Shown here in pieces: positions 51,975 through 61,164 of a DNA stretch of 64,000 nt (position 1 is the first letter of the stretch; each line of letters starts with the position of its first letter). The notes below the pieces were generated by a model. That model was given only the letters and a program-made list of their open reading frames with translations, searched no databases and was not told where the DNA came from. Both the position numbers and the translations under genes were made by a program. Origin of the DNA: Streptomyces lacrimifluminis (GTDB lineage: Bacteria; Actinomycetota; Actinomycetes; Streptomycetales; Streptomycetaceae); contig NZ_BMMU01000014.1 of assembly GCF_014646095.1 (NCBI RefSeq), forward strand, positions 62,001 to 126,000, read 5' to 3'.

Positions 51975-52481
51975 GTGGCGGCACGACATCGTCTGATCAA
52001 GGTGAGTCCCCAGACCGTGTGGGCCGTCCTCGCCGACGGCAGCCGCTATGGGGAGTGGGTGGTGGGAACGTCGGACTCCAAGCCGGTGCGCGGGCAGTGG
52101 CCGCAGGTGGACTCGGCGATCTGCTATGAAGTCCGCGTAGGCCCGCTGCGGCTTACCAACGAGACAGTTGTCCGGTATTGCGAGGAGGGCTCCGAGCTGG
52201 GGCTGGAGGCGCGAGCAGGCATCCTGGGAACGGCGCGGATCGCCATCGAGCTCCGTCCCTGGGGCAAGAACTGCCTGGTCATCGCCGACGAGCACCCCCT
52301 CCAGGGAGCGGGCGGACTGCTTCACAACGTCGGAGTGGATGCGCTGATCCAACTGCGCCACCGCGCGATGCTGGCGCGGCTCGCCCGGGTCTGCGAGGCG
52401 CAGGAACGGGCCGAGCAGCTGGAAAGCCTCCGGGGACGGCACAGGCAGCCGGCTCTCGGCGTCGACGGCGGTCATGTCTGA
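51975..52481 (+). CDS. SRPBCC/polyketide-cyclase-like protein
   Basis: 168 residues from a GTG with GGAGG upstream. START-like hydrophobic-pocket fold signature: RLIKVSPQTVWAVLADGSRYGEWVVG, then VDSAICYEVRVGPLRLTNETVV and IAIELRPWGKNCLVIADEHPLQGAG, ending in a long helix (ALIQLRHRAMLARLARVCEA). Proteins of this kind in Streptomyces are stand-alone ligand-binding or cyclase-like proteins of unknown substrate. Soluble and apparently monocistronic. Confidence 0.82.
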   Translation: MAARHRLIKVSPQTVWAVLADGSRYGEWVVGTSDSKPVRGQWPQVDSAICYEVRVGPLRLTNETVVRYCEEGSELGLEARAGILGTARIAIELRPWGKNCLVIADEHPLQGAGGLLHNVGVDALIQLRHRAMLARLARVCEAQERAEQLESLRGRHRQPALGVDGGHV

Positions 52482-53156
52482 CGCGGAAGCGACCGACACT
52501 GTGCCGGCCCCGACGCACTGGTGGCGGCTACCTGTCAGCTGACCGGGGGCCGAGCGTTCAAGGCCTTCGACGTGTGCAGTCCTGAGCACGCTGCACCGAC
52601 GCCGAGTCTCCTGGCCGTGTCGCCCGCCGCACGAGTGTCCTCGGGTTCTCTGTCGACGACCCGGCGCCGCCGTGGGGGGCCGATCGTCGTCGGCGCGAAA
52701 TCCATCACCCTGACGAACATCATTCGGGCCAGCGACGGATGGTGCGTGTCATGGACGAGGCGAGCGGACGCGGCCACCTCCCTCATGCCCACAGACAGCC
52801 TCGGCGATTCCGACCGGTCGTCGCCGAGGGACTGCCGGTTTCCCTCCCTGCCCCGGCACGGAACGGTCCTGCCCGTCACCTCCGAGGAACTGGCACGGGT
52901 ATGTGCCGCGCCCAAACCCATGAGCCAGGAAGGGCCCTCCACCGGGCGGCCACCATGAGGCCGCCGCGGCAAGGCCAGTTGCCTGTCGGCTGAGCACTCC
53001 TGCTTGTAACGGCCCCCTGTCTGGACCCCAACCACCCGTGTACGGCAGGCGCCGCCTGTGAATGCGTGCCCAACCCCCCGACAGACCCTGGGTAACCAGC
53101 GGTAACTTCTGCCACGTTCCCACCGCAATCGCTTTCCCCCCAGGAGACACTCCCCC
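52482..53156. other. Intergenic region, no gene recognised
   Basis: 675 bp. Several overlapping open frames exist but none has a ribosome binding site plus a family motif. The right end (53101-53156) looks like the leader of the EEP relic, with AGGAGA before its ATG. Confidence 0.45.
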
Positions 53157-53630
53157 ATGCGCAGACCCTTCGCCTGCCTGGCGGCCGGCTCCGCCGTTAT
53201 CGGCGGACTCACCGTGGCCGCTCCGCCCGCCTCGGCCGCCGACTCGGGCAGCTTCAGCGTCCTGACCTACAACGTGGCCGGACTGCCCGAGGCCATCTCC
53301 AGCGCGCCCACGCCGCGCGAGTCCAGCACCACGACGATCGGCCAGCGCATCGCGCCGTACGACGTCGTCCATGTCCAGGAGGACTTCAAGTACCACGCCA
53401 CTCTCTACGCGGCGGACACCGCACACGCCTACCGCACCGCCACCAGCGGCGGCGCCGGCATCGGCAGCGGTCTCAACACGCTCGCGAAACTCCCCTACGA
53501 CGAGGACGACTTCGAGCGGGTCGGCTGGAACTCCTGCACCTACGGCTCCGGTGACTGCCTGACCCCCAAGGGCTTCACATTCATGCGTGGCGCCTCGCCG
53601 AAGGCGTCTAAGCAGTGGACCCTCAACTGA
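53157..53630 (+). pseudogene. Truncated secreted EEP/sphingomyelinase-like protein
   Basis: 157 codons: a signal peptide (CLAAGSAVIGGLTVAAPPAS), then the first EEP blocks FSVLTYNVAGLPEAISS and YDVVHVQEDFKYHATLY, and NTLAKLPYDEDDFERVGWNS. At KGFTFMRG the frame leaves the family: a one-base shift would continue as VRLAEGV before a stop. The nuclease Asn/Asp and C-terminal His blocks are absent. Full-length relatives exceed 300 residues. It was either inactivated by frameshift plus deletion or is badly sequenced. It would be secreted but catalytically dead. Confidence 0.75.
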
Positions 53631-53797
53631 CCTGCGCCACCACATCGCACGTCGTCGGACCGGTCCCATGACCGGCTCGGCGACGGACGGTGTCGTCCGC
53701 CGGTGAGTGTGAGCAATCGGTGTACGGGGGCCAGGCCGACGGGTCCGTCGACACGGGCCGTGGCACGGGCGGTGGGGGCAAGTCACCGACGCCCTCC

Positions 53798-55159
53798 TCA
53801 CCCCTGACTGTCAGCCGGGGAAGGGCCGGGCCAGATGGCCGAGGCGTCGTCGCGGTCGGGGTCCGGCAGGCGGACCGGTCGGACCGGGACGGTGTGGGTA
53901 CGGCCCTTCGACGTGACCGTCCACGGGACGGCGTGGCCGGAGTAGCACAAGGTGGTCAGGACGAAGACGCCGTCGGCGTAGACCTCGACGTACTCGCCGA
54001 TGGTGAGGATACGCAGGGCCGCGGCGGGTTCGGTCAGCACCGTCTCGCCCAGCCGGCTCCCGTGGGGGCCGGTGATCCAGAGGCTCTTGCCGTCGCAGCC
54101 GACGAGCAGCGCCGGACCGCCGCCGTCGAGGGTGTCGGTGCGCAGGGTGATCTCGACCCGGCCGGTGAGGGCGACGTCGCCGACCGCGTGCAGTGCGGCC
54201 TGTTCGGTCTCCTCGCCGAGCCAGGCGTCCAGGCCGGGCCACCATTCCAGGCGGGGTGCCTCGTCCGGGGAGGTGACCAGGAGTTTGGGCTGGGCGAGCA
54301 TGCCGCGGCAGCGTTCACCGGAGTCGGTGAGGTTCACGCGTCGGGGGGTGGTGTGCAGTACGACGCGGGAGCCGTCGGGCGCGGGGACGACGCGGGGGGC
54401 GTAGGAGCCGGTCGGGCCGAGCGGGCCGCGGCGGGTCCACGGGCCCCGCAGGCGTGGCGCGGTCCATGCCTCGAAACCACGCGTCGAGCCGATGGCGCCC
54501 AGCAGGAGCCAGCTGCCGTCGTCGAGACGCTCCAGGACGGGGCACTCCAACTCGTCGATGTCGCCCGGGGATATGAGCGGCGGCTGGACGGTCCAGTGCT
54601 CCAGGTCGTCCGAGGTGGCCCAGGCGACGCATCCGCCGGCCTCGACGGGCAGTGCGGCGTCGGCGGCGCAGACCACCATGACCCAGCCCTCGGACTCGTC
54701 GTCGCGCACGACGAACGGGTCGCGCCAGCCCATGCGTTCACCGGTGCGGTACCAGCGCGCATCGGCCTCGACGACAGGCCTGGTGCCGTGCCGGCGCCAG
54801 CCGGTGCCGTCGGTGCGGTCGGAGTACGCGAGACCGACCGACTGCAGCGGCCACCCCTCCGGGGTGAGGCCGAGGACACCGGTGTAGAACATGGCCATTC
54901 CGTCGCCGTGCCGGACGGGGTGCATGGTCCACACGGCCTGCTGGTCGAAGCGGCCGGGCAGACCGTTGCCGAACGCGGTGCCACGGGGCTGCCAGGAGAC
55001 CAGGTCGGTGGAGGTGGCCCTGCCGTAGGAGGTCTCCATCCGCAGGTGGTCGAACTCGGCGGTCCAAGGGCCCTGCAGGTGCAGTACGGCATAGGTGCCG
55101 TCGTCGTCGCGCAGCAGGGCGAAGTCGTTCACGCAGAGGCCGGGCGGGGCGTATCGCAT
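53798..55159 (-). CDS. GH32-like beta-fructosidase family protein
   Basis: 453 residues, cytoplasmic (no signal). The three GH32/68-type acidic blocks are present: an Asp in PPGLCVNDFALLRDDDGTYA at the start, GWRDPFVVRDDES (RDP motif) at ~145, and DELECPVLERLDDGS (ECP motif, acid/base Glu) at ~210. A C-terminal beta-sandwich follows (TDTLDGGGPALLVGCDGKSL; LRILTIGEYVEVYADGVF), as in invertases and levanases. The N-terminal block is VND rather than the usual NDPNG, so the substrate may not be sucrose. It is divergent from a LacI gene and a sugar ABC system with two operators between; function in intracellular fructoside cleavage is inferred. Confidence 0.85.
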   Translation of the reverse strand: MRYAPPGLCVNDFALLRDDDGTYAVLHLQGPWTAEFDHLRMETSYGRATSTDLVSWQPRGTAFGNGLPGRFDQQAVWTMHPVRHGDGMAMFYTGVLGLTPEGWPLQSVGLAYSDRTDGTGWRRHGTRPVVEADARWYRTGERMGWRDPFVVRDDESEGWVMVVCAADAALPVEAGGCVAWATSDDLEHWTVQPPLISPGDIDELECPVLERLDDGSWLLLGAIGSTRGFEAWTAPRLRGPWTRRGPLGPTGSYAPRVVPAPDGSRVVLHTTPRRVNLTDSGERCRGMLAQPKLLVTSPDEAPRLEWWPGLDAWLGEETEQAALHAVGDVALTGRVEITLRTDTLDGGGPALLVGCDGKSLWITGPHGSRLGETVLTEPAAALRILTIGEYVEVYADGVFVLTTLCYSGHAVPWTVTSKGRTHTVPVRPVRLPDPDRDDASAIWPGPSPADSQG

Positions 55160-55183
55160 GCATTTCCTGTCGGCTCGCAGCGC

Positions 55184-55195
55184 TCAAACGCATGC
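55184..55195. promoter_or_regulatory. LacI-type operator TCAAACGCATGC
   Basis: Matches the box at 55251 at 10 of 12 positions, 25 bp upstream of the GH32-like start. Confidence 0.5.
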
Positions 55196-55250
55196 GCTGA
55201 GCATTGACAACGAAGGTCTCGCTTGAGAATCGGCCCCAGTAAAACTGAAC

Positions 55251-55262
55251 GCAAACGCTTGC
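55251..55262. promoter_or_regulatory. LacI-type operator GCAAACGCTTGC
   Basis: Near-palindrome with the LacI-family central CG, midway between the divergent GH32-like and LacI genes. Confidence 0.65.
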
Positions 55263-55336
55263 GCAACAGCGAGGCCGGGTTTACGGTCTCGTCACCCACA
55301 GATCACACCGGTGTGAAGCCGAGGGAGGAAGAAGCC

Positions 55337-56362
55337 GTGACGGTCAGCATCACCGACGTCGCCCGCGTCGCCGGGGTCTCCGCATCCACCGTGTCCCGCG
55401 CGCTGCGCGGTCGGCCCGGAGTCTCCGACGAGGTGCGGGCGCAGATCGCGGCCGTCGCCGGCCAACTCGGCTACACCGCCTCGCGGTCGGCCTCCAGCCT
55501 GGCCAGCGGGCGCACCTTCACCATCGGGGTCGTCGCCCCGCACATCGGCCGCTGGTTCTTCGGCACCGTGCTCGACGCGGCCGAGACGGTGTTCAGCGCG
55601 GCCGGCTACGACGTACTGCTGTACAACCTGGGTTCACCGGAGGCACGCAAACGCTTCTTCACCAGACTGCCGGTGCGCAAGCGGGTGGACGCCGTCCTCT
55701 CGCTGCTCATCCCCGACCTGGAGGAGGAAGAGGCGCTGCGCTCCCTCGGAGTGCCGCTGGCCACCACCGTCGGCGGCGCCCGGGACGGCTTCACCGTGGT
55801 CGGCATCGACGACCACGCCGGTGCCACCAGCGCCGTACGGCACCTGGTCAATCTCGGCCACCGGCGCATCGGCATGATCTCCGGGGAGAGTGAGCCGCTG
55901 CACTGGACCACTCCGATCGCCCGCCGTCAGGGATACCTGGACGTGCTGGCCGAGGCCGGCATCACCCACGACCCCGCGCTGGAGGCGGACGGTGGCTACA
56001 CCGTCGAGGGCGGCGAGCGGGCGATGACCGAGTTGCTCGCCGTCTCCCGCCCGCCGACCGCGGTGTTCGCGCAGTCCGACGAGATGGCGATGGGTGCGCT
56101 GCGTGCCCTGCGCCGACATCGGCTGAGGGCGCCCGACGACGTGTCCGTGATCGGCTTCGACGACCACGAACTCGCCGAGGTCGTCGGGCTGACCACCATC
56201 GCGCAGCCGGTGCCGGCGCAGGGCGCGGAGGCCGCCCGGCTGCTGCTGCGACAACTCGACGAACCGGTTGCCGAGCCGGCCCCGACAGGCCATGTGCGGA
56301 TGCCCATCCGCCTGGTGCTGCGCGAGACCACCGCTCCGCCGAGCCCTCGCAGTCCTCTGTGA
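55337..56362 (+). CDS. LacI-family regulator of the fructoside/sugar locus
   Basis: 341 residues from a GTG with GGGAGGAAG upstream. HTH: SITDVARVAGVSASTVSRAL with the hinge SRSASSLASGRTFT. Sensor domain: VRKRVDAVLSLLIPDLEEEE, TVVGIDDHAGATSAVRHLVN, TAVFAQSDEMAMGALRALRR, DVSVIGFDDHELAEVVGLTT. It lies between GH32-like (divergent) and the ABC genes (downstream, same strand). It likely controls both and itself through the GCAAACGCTTGC-type boxes. The effector is presumably the imported sugar or a phosphate ester. Confidence 0.9.
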   Translation: MTVSITDVARVAGVSASTVSRALRGRPGVSDEVRAQIAAVAGQLGYTASRSASSLASGRTFTIGVVAPHIGRWFFGTVLDAAETVFSAAGYDVLLYNLGSPEARKRFFTRLPVRKRVDAVLSLLIPDLEEEEALRSLGVPLATTVGGARDGFTVVGIDDHAGATSAVRHLVNLGHRRIGMISGESEPLHWTTPIARRQGYLDVLAEAGITHDPALEADGGYTVEGGERAMTELLAVSRPPTAVFAQSDEMAMGALRALRRHRLRAPDDVSVIGFDDHELAEVVGLTTIAQPVPAQGAEAARLLLRQLDEPVAEPAPTGHVRMPIRLVLRETTAPPSPRSPL

Positions 56363-56474
56363 CCGCGGCCGTCCGTCAGTCACCGGACCGGCCCTCAACG
56401 AACCCAACTCTCCACACCCGCGCACCTCTAAGCGTCGAGCACCCGAACCCTCACCCAGCACGGAGGCACCGTCC

Positions 56475-57818
56475 ATGAACACCGGAAGCAGAAGGCTCCG
56501 CCGCACGGTCTGTACGAGTCTGGCCCTCACCCTTCCCCTGGTCGCGCTGGCCGCCTGCGGTGGAGGTGGTGGCAGCGGCGCCTCCGCCGAGGAGGGCAGC
56601 GGCAAGGGGACGATCAGCGTCTGGGCCCACCAGGGTCAGGCGAGCGAGGCCGCCGCGCTGCAGAACGCGGTGAAGTCCTTCAACTCCTCGCAGAGCGCCG
56701 TCAAGGCCGAGCTGAAACTGATCCCCGAGAACGACTACACCAAGACCATCACAGCAACCAGCGCCTCCGAGCTGCCGGACGTGGTGGAGTTCGACGGCCC
56801 GACCATGGCCAGCTTCGTCTACAACAGCAAGCTCGCCCCGATCGACGACTACGTCTCCGCCAAGACCCTCGACAACGCCACCGACGCCATCAAGGCGCAG
56901 GGCGAGATCGACGGCAAGCACTACGGCCTGGGCATGTTCGACTCCGGCCTCGGCGTGTGGGGCAACAAGAAGCTGCTGGACGCGGCCGGAGTGAAGTACC
57001 CGACGAGCGTGTCCGACGCCTGGACCGCCGCCGAGTTCACGGCCGCTCTCAAGGCACTGAAGGCCAAGGACGCCGACGGCAAGGTTCTCGACGTCTCGGA
57101 GCAGTACGGTCTGGCCTCCGAGTGGGGCACCTACGGGTTCTCCCCGGTCGTCTGGTCGGCCGGCGGTGCCCTGCTGAAGGACGGCAAGGCCGAGGGTGCC
57201 CTCGACAGCCCTCAGGTGGTCTCGGCGATGAAGACCTTCCAGTCCTGGAAGACGGATGTCGACGCCAACACCGACGGAAACGCCTTCGCCAAGGGCAGGG
57301 TGGCGTTGAGCTGGGTCGGCAACTGGACGTACCCCGCCTACAGCGAGGCTCTCGGCTACGACCTCGTCGTCCTGCCGCTGCCCGACTTCGGCAACGGCCC
57401 CAAGACCGGCCAGGGCTCCTGGGCCTGGGGCATCGGCGCCGGCACCAAGAACGCCAAGGCCGCGGGCGCCTTCCTGGACTACCTCCTCAACGACACCAAC
57501 GTCGGTGCCATGACGAAGGCCAACGGCTCGGTCCCCGCCACCAAGTCCACGCTCGCCAAGAGTGAGCTGTACAAGCAGGGCGGTCCGCTCCAGCTCTTCG
57601 CCGACCAGCTCGCCAAGCCGTGCGGCGACCGTGACATCAGTAAGTCCTGCGTCGCCGTCACCCGTCCGGTGACCGCCGGATATCCCACGGTCACCGCGAA
57701 GTTCTCCCAGGCCATGAACTCGATCTACAGCGGTACGGACCCGAAGTCGGCCCTGGAGAAGGCCGCCCGCTCCATCGACCAGGACTTCTCCGACAACGCC
57801 GGATACAAGATCCCGTAG
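56475..57818 (+). CDS. Sugar-binding lipoprotein of ABC importer
   Basis: 447 residues; ATG 56475 with GGAGG upstream. Lipobox VALAACGGGGGSG. Solute-binding family 1 fold: GTISVWAHQGQASEAAALQN, ELPDVVEFDGPTMASFVYNS, VNGL-type hinge GVWGNKKLLDAAGVKYPTSV, GRVALSWVGNWTYPAYSEAL, and GSWAWGIGAGTKNAKAAGAF. It captures sugar at the outer membrane face and hands it to the two permeases encoded next. A 9-bp stem hairpin separates it from the first permease, which would let the receptor be made in excess. The ligand is not readable; the GH32-like neighbour suggests a fructoside or sucrose-like sugar. Confidence 0.93.
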   Translation: MNTGSRRLRRTVCTSLALTLPLVALAACGGGGGSGASAEEGSGKGTISVWAHQGQASEAAALQNAVKSFNSSQSAVKAELKLIPENDYTKTITATSASELPDVVEFDGPTMASFVYNSKLAPIDDYVSAKTLDNATDAIKAQGEIDGKHYGLGMFDSGLGVWGNKKLLDAAGVKYPTSVSDAWTAAEFTAALKALKAKDADGKVLDVSEQYGLASEWGTYGFSPVVWSAGGALLKDGKAEGALDSPQVVSAMKTFQSWKTDVDANTDGNAFAKGRVALSWVGNWTYPAYSEALGYDLVVLPLPDFGNGPKTGQGSWAWGIGAGTKNAKAAGAFLDYLLNDTNVGAMTKANGSVPATKSTLAKSELYKQGGPLQLFADQLAKPCGDRDISKSCVAVTRPVTAGYPTVTAKFSQAMNSIYSGTDPKSALEKAARSIDQDFSDNAGYKIP

Positions 57819-57830
57819 GAACCGACGGCC

Positions 57831-57862
57831 GGGGCGGGCCCGCGACACGCCATGCCCGCCCC
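57831..57862 (+). terminator. Intercistronic hairpin (attenuator) after binding protein
   Basis: GGGGCGGGC / GCCCGCCCC, 9-bp stem with a 14-base loop between the binding-protein and permease genes. Typical of partial termination or mRNA stabilisation in ABC sugar operons. Confidence 0.6.
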
Positions 57863-57884
57863 GTCAGGAAAAGGACCCACACCC

Positions 57885-58874
57885 GTGAATACCGTGGAAC
57901 CCGCGCACACCGCGGCACCGGGCGCGGAGCACGCCTCCTCCGGGCCGTCCGTGAAGCTCCCGAGGGCGGGGCGCAAGAACCGGGACTGGCTGCACGGACT
58001 GCTCATGTCGGCCCCGGCCGTCGGCGGGCTGATCGCGTTCGTCGGCATCCCCTTCGGTTACGCCGTCGTGCTCTCCTTCTACAACGTGCGGCTCGGCTCC
58101 CCGCTGGAGCCGTCCTTCTTCGGCCTGGAGCACTACCGGCGCCTGTTCACCGACCCCGACCAGTCCGGCCCGTTCCTGCGGGCACTGCTGAACAACCTGA
58201 CCTTCGCCGCGGTGGTCGTCCCCCTGCAGACAGGTATCGCCCTCGGCCTCGCGATCCTGCTCAACCGCAAGCTCAAGGCCATCGGCCTGTTCCGGTCCCT
58301 GTTCTTCATGCCGGTGGTCTTCCCGATGGCGCTGGTCGCCGTGATCTGGCGGCTGATCCTCGCGCGAAGCGAGCAGGGCATGCTCAACTCCCTGCTGGAC
58401 ACGGTGAGTTTCGGCAACTGGGGCGCCTTCGACTGGCTCGGCGACGGGGCCACCGCGATGGCCTCGATCATCGTGCTGTCGGTGTGGCAGGGCGTGGGCT
58501 TCCAGATGGTCATCCTGCTGGCCGGCCTTCAGCAGATCCCGGGTGAGCTGTACGAGGCCGCCGACCTGGACCGCGCGAGTCGCCTGCAGCAGTTCCGGCA
58601 TGTCACCCTGCCCGGCATCCGCGGCACGCTCGTCTTCGTCGCGTTGCTGACCTCGGTGATGTCCTTCCGGGTCTTCGACCAGGTGTACATCCTCATCCGC
58701 GGCGGCGGTCTGGCCGAGGACGCCGCCCGCACGGTGATGTACCAGGCCGTCACCACCGCCTTCGACCAGAACAACGTCGGCCAGGCGTCCGCGATCACCG
58801 TCGTGTTCTTCCTGATCGTCCTCGTCCTGACGATCGTCCAGCGCCGCCTCGTCCGGCCCGACAACGAGGACTGA
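57885..58874 (+). CDS. Sugar ABC transporter permease 1
   Basis: 329 residues from a GTG at 57885 (AGGAAAAGGA upstream; an ATG at 57852 is possible but overlaps the hairpin). Six membrane helices from GLLMSAPAVGGLIAFVGIPF. EAA loop: ELYEAADLDRASRLQQFRHVTLPGIRG. The periplasmic loop includes EPSFFGLEHYRRLFTDPDQ. MalF-type subunit of the importer; followed after 5 bp by its partner. No ATPase is encoded nearby. Confidence 0.93.
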   Translation: MNTVEPAHTAAPGAEHASSGPSVKLPRAGRKNRDWLHGLLMSAPAVGGLIAFVGIPFGYAVVLSFYNVRLGSPLEPSFFGLEHYRRLFTDPDQSGPFLRALLNNLTFAAVVVPLQTGIALGLAILLNRKLKAIGLFRSLFFMPVVFPMALVAVIWRLILARSEQGMLNSLLDTVSFGNWGAFDWLGDGATAMASIIVLSVWQGVGFQMVILLAGLQQIPGELYEAADLDRASRLQQFRHVTLPGIRGTLVFVALLTSVMSFRVFDQVYILIRGGGLAEDAARTVMYQAVTTAFDQNNVGQASAITVVFFLIVLVLTIVQRRLVRPDNED

Positions 58875-58879
58875 CATCC

Positions 58880-59722
58880 ATGGCCATGACCCGCACCCCC
58901 GTGCGCCTCGTCCTCGACTACGCCGTCCTCGGAGTCCTGGCGTTCGTCTTCGCCCTGCCCGCTCTCTACCTGTTCCTGGGCAGTCTCAAGCCGTCCGACG
59001 AGGTCCTGAACGGTCTGTCCGGCTTCCTGCCCACCGACCTGTCCTTCGACAACTACTCCGCCGTCCTGAGCAGCCTCAACTCCGACAGCACCGGCTACTT
59101 CTGGCAGTTCATGGGTGTCTCGGTGCTGCTGGCCTTCGTGGTGGTGACAGGCGGGCTGTTCGTCAACTCGATGGCGGCGTACGGCCTTTCCCTGCTGACG
59201 GGACGCGGCCGACGGGCCCTGTTCACCCTCGTCCTGCTGCTGATGCTGGTCCCGTTCGAGTCGGTGGCCGTTCCGCTCTTCTACATGTTCAACGGCCAGC
59301 GCAACACGACCTACATCCAGGCGCTGCCGTTCATCGCCAACGCCTTCTCCGTCTACCAGTTCCACACGTTCTTCCGGCAGATCCCGCCGAGCATCGAGGA
59401 GGCCGCCCGGCTGGACGGCGCGGGACCGTGGCGCACCTTCTTCGCGATCATCGTCCCGATGTCGAAGCCGGTGTTCGCCTCGGTCGCGATCCTCACCTTC
59501 CTCATCCAGTGGGGCTCCTTCCTGTGGCCGGTCCTGATGGTCTCCGATCCCTCGGTGCGCCCGCTCCCCCTGGAGATCAGCGTCTTCCAGGGGCAACAGC
59601 CCCCTGACTGGGGCCAGATCCTCGCCTTCGGGGTTCTGCTCGTGCTGCCCGTACTGGTGGTCTTCGTCTTCTTCCAGCGCTGGTTCGTCCAAGGCGTGGC
59701 CAGCTCCGCGGTCAAGGGCTGA
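58880..59722 (+). CDS. Sugar ABC transporter permease 2
   Basis: 280 residues, six helices (LDYAVLGVLAFVFALPALYL to VLVVFVFFQRWFVQGVASSAVKG). EAA loop: SIEEAARLDGAGPWRTFFAIIVPMSKP. MalG-type with the terminal VKG. It completes the importer begun at 56475; as with the CebEFG-like system, energy is expected from a shared MsiK-type ATPase. No clear terminator hairpin is seen immediately downstream. Confidence 0.93.
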   Translation: MAMTRTPVRLVLDYAVLGVLAFVFALPALYLFLGSLKPSDEVLNGLSGFLPTDLSFDNYSAVLSSLNSDSTGYFWQFMGVSVLLAFVVVTGGLFVNSMAAYGLSLLTGRGRRALFTLVLLLMLVPFESVAVPLFYMFNGQRNTTYIQALPFIANAFSVYQFHTFFRQIPPSIEEAARLDGAGPWRTFFAIIVPMSKPVFASVAILTFLIQWGSFLWPVLMVSDPSVRPLPLEISVFQGQQPPDWGQILAFGVLLVLPVLVVFVFFQRWFVQGVASSAVKG

Positions 59723-59860
59723 GCGAGAGCCGACGTATCCCGTCGTAGCCGAGCGACCCGGGCGGGTAAGGACCGGGGCGGCGCCCCTATGACCTGGCCG
59801 GCGAACCGGGGGACGGATCTGCCCCTTTCATCAGGGCGATCCAGCCCCCGGTCGTCCTCG

Positions 59861-60637
59861 TCAGGCGTAGGGGTCGAACGTGATGTCGCTCGGCTTGGCC
59901 TTGTCGAGGTGGCCGGCGAACTTGGAGTCCTGGAGGGGGAAGTTCGCGTCGCCCCAGGCGGAGGCGTTCAGCGTGTCGCGCAGGTTGGACGCCAGGTTGT
60001 CCCAGGTGAGCAGGTTCTCCTGGTGCCAGGCGCCGGTGTCGTTCTCCGGGGTCTCGCCCCACTTGGCGAAGCGGAAGGCATGGGTGCTCGCGCCGTCCTT
60101 GTGGTAGACGATCTCGACGCGCGCGCCGCTCATCGGGACGTCGGCGATCGGGTGGGTGCTGAAGCCGCCGTGCGCGGAGGCGGACAGGTAGGACGGGTTG
60201 TCCGCGCCCTGCTGGGCCCAGACGACGACGCACTCCCAGTCGTGCCGGTGCCCGATGCCCGGCGAGGCCTCGTCCTTCTCGAAGTAGCTGGCGTAGACGA
60301 TCCCGCACCAGCCGTTGTTGCACTTGGCCCGCGAGTAGGTGTTGGCGTGGCCGAGGTGGCCGTCGCGGCACTCGCCGGTGACCGGGCCGGTGGGCTTGAG
60401 TCCGCCGTTGAGGTTCCCGGCCGCGTCGACGGCGGCGGCCGGGTAGCAGCTGTCCGTGTCGTAGTCGTACACGGGCTCGAAGTACTGCTGGAAGGTGGTC
60501 GCGTTCTCGGGAAGGTTCTGCAGGACTCCCGCGGAGGCGCTGAAGGGCAGGGCGACAGTCAGGACGACTGCGCTGCCGACGACGGCGGCGGCTCTGGCGG
60601 GGCGAAAGGTCCGTCCGCTGCTGACGACTCGGGGCAA
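59861..60637 (-). CDS. Secreted NPP1 (necrosis- and ethylene-inducing-like) protein
   Basis: 258 residues with a signal peptide of ~36 residues (AVVGSAVVLTVALPFSASAG). The NLP signature heptapeptide GHRHDWE is intact at ~129-135, preceded by IVYASYFEKDEASPGI and followed by CVVVWAQQG. Paired Cys residues occur (SRAKCNNGWCGIV). NLPs are secreted proteins; in plant-associated microbes some members bind glycosylinositol phosphorylceramide and damage eudicot membranes, while many saprophyte members are not toxic. Toxicity of this copy is unknown. It is convergent with the ABC operon and monocistronic. Confidence 0.93.
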   Translation of the reverse strand: MPRVVSSGRTFRPARAAAVVGSAVVLTVALPFSASAGVLQNLPENATTFQQYFEPVYDYDTDSCYPAAAVDAAGNLNGGLKPTGPVTGECRDGHLGHANTYSRAKCNNGWCGIVYASYFEKDEASPGIGHRHDWECVVVWAQQGADNPSYLSASAHGGFSTHPIADVPMSGARVEIVYHKDGASTHAFRFAKWGETPENDTGAWHQENLLTWDNLASNLRDTLNASAWGDANFPLQDSKFAGHLDKAKPSDITFDPYA

Positions 60638-60978
60638 GGGGGGCTCCAGTCTTCGATCCGTTCATCCCGGACATGACATCCGGGTCGGGATGGAGACTGG
60701 CAGGCCGAGCGATCGATGGAAGGGCTTTCTGCCGAACTCACAGCGGCTCTTGACCCAACGGATCGGCGCGGGCGACCGCGCCGCACCGGCGGGCGAGCGG
60801 GTGTCTCGCCGGAGGCCAGTTGCCCGGCCGGTCAGCCGGTCGGCCCCCGCCCAGCTTGATCACCCGCCCATGAATGCTCACCGTCCGGTCGAGCGCTGCG
60901 CCATGTGCGTGCGGACGTCCCCACCCCTCGATGACCGAAGGCCGTCACCCGGTTTCGGCGCGGTAGTGTCCACCGGCG

Positions 60979-61164
60979 GTGGACGCCGCCGCGGATCGGC
61001 TGCGGCACATCATCGCCGAGCAGCCGACCAGTGCGGACCCACAGCCCCGGGGCTGCCGGTCCGGGGCTGCCTGTCCTGCGTGTGGCCACCGGCTCGCCGT
61101 ACGCAGGACCGCCGAAGTACAGGCCGCCGCCGACATGCTCGGTGGCCTCGATGTCCCCTCTTGA
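60979..61164 (+). CDS. Doubtful 61-residue zinc-ribbon-like ORF
   Basis: A GTG-initiated frame encodes DAAADRLRHIIAEQPTSADP, then CRSGAACPACGHRLAVRRTA. The CPACGH element resembles a half zinc ribbon, and the N-terminal helix is protein-like. No convincing ribosome binding site; family not recognised. The rest of the 60638-61900 gap holds only GC-rich frames. Confidence 0.3.
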   Translation: MDAAADRLRHIIAEQPTSADPQPRGCRSGAACPACGHRLAVRRTAEVQAAADMLGGLDVPS

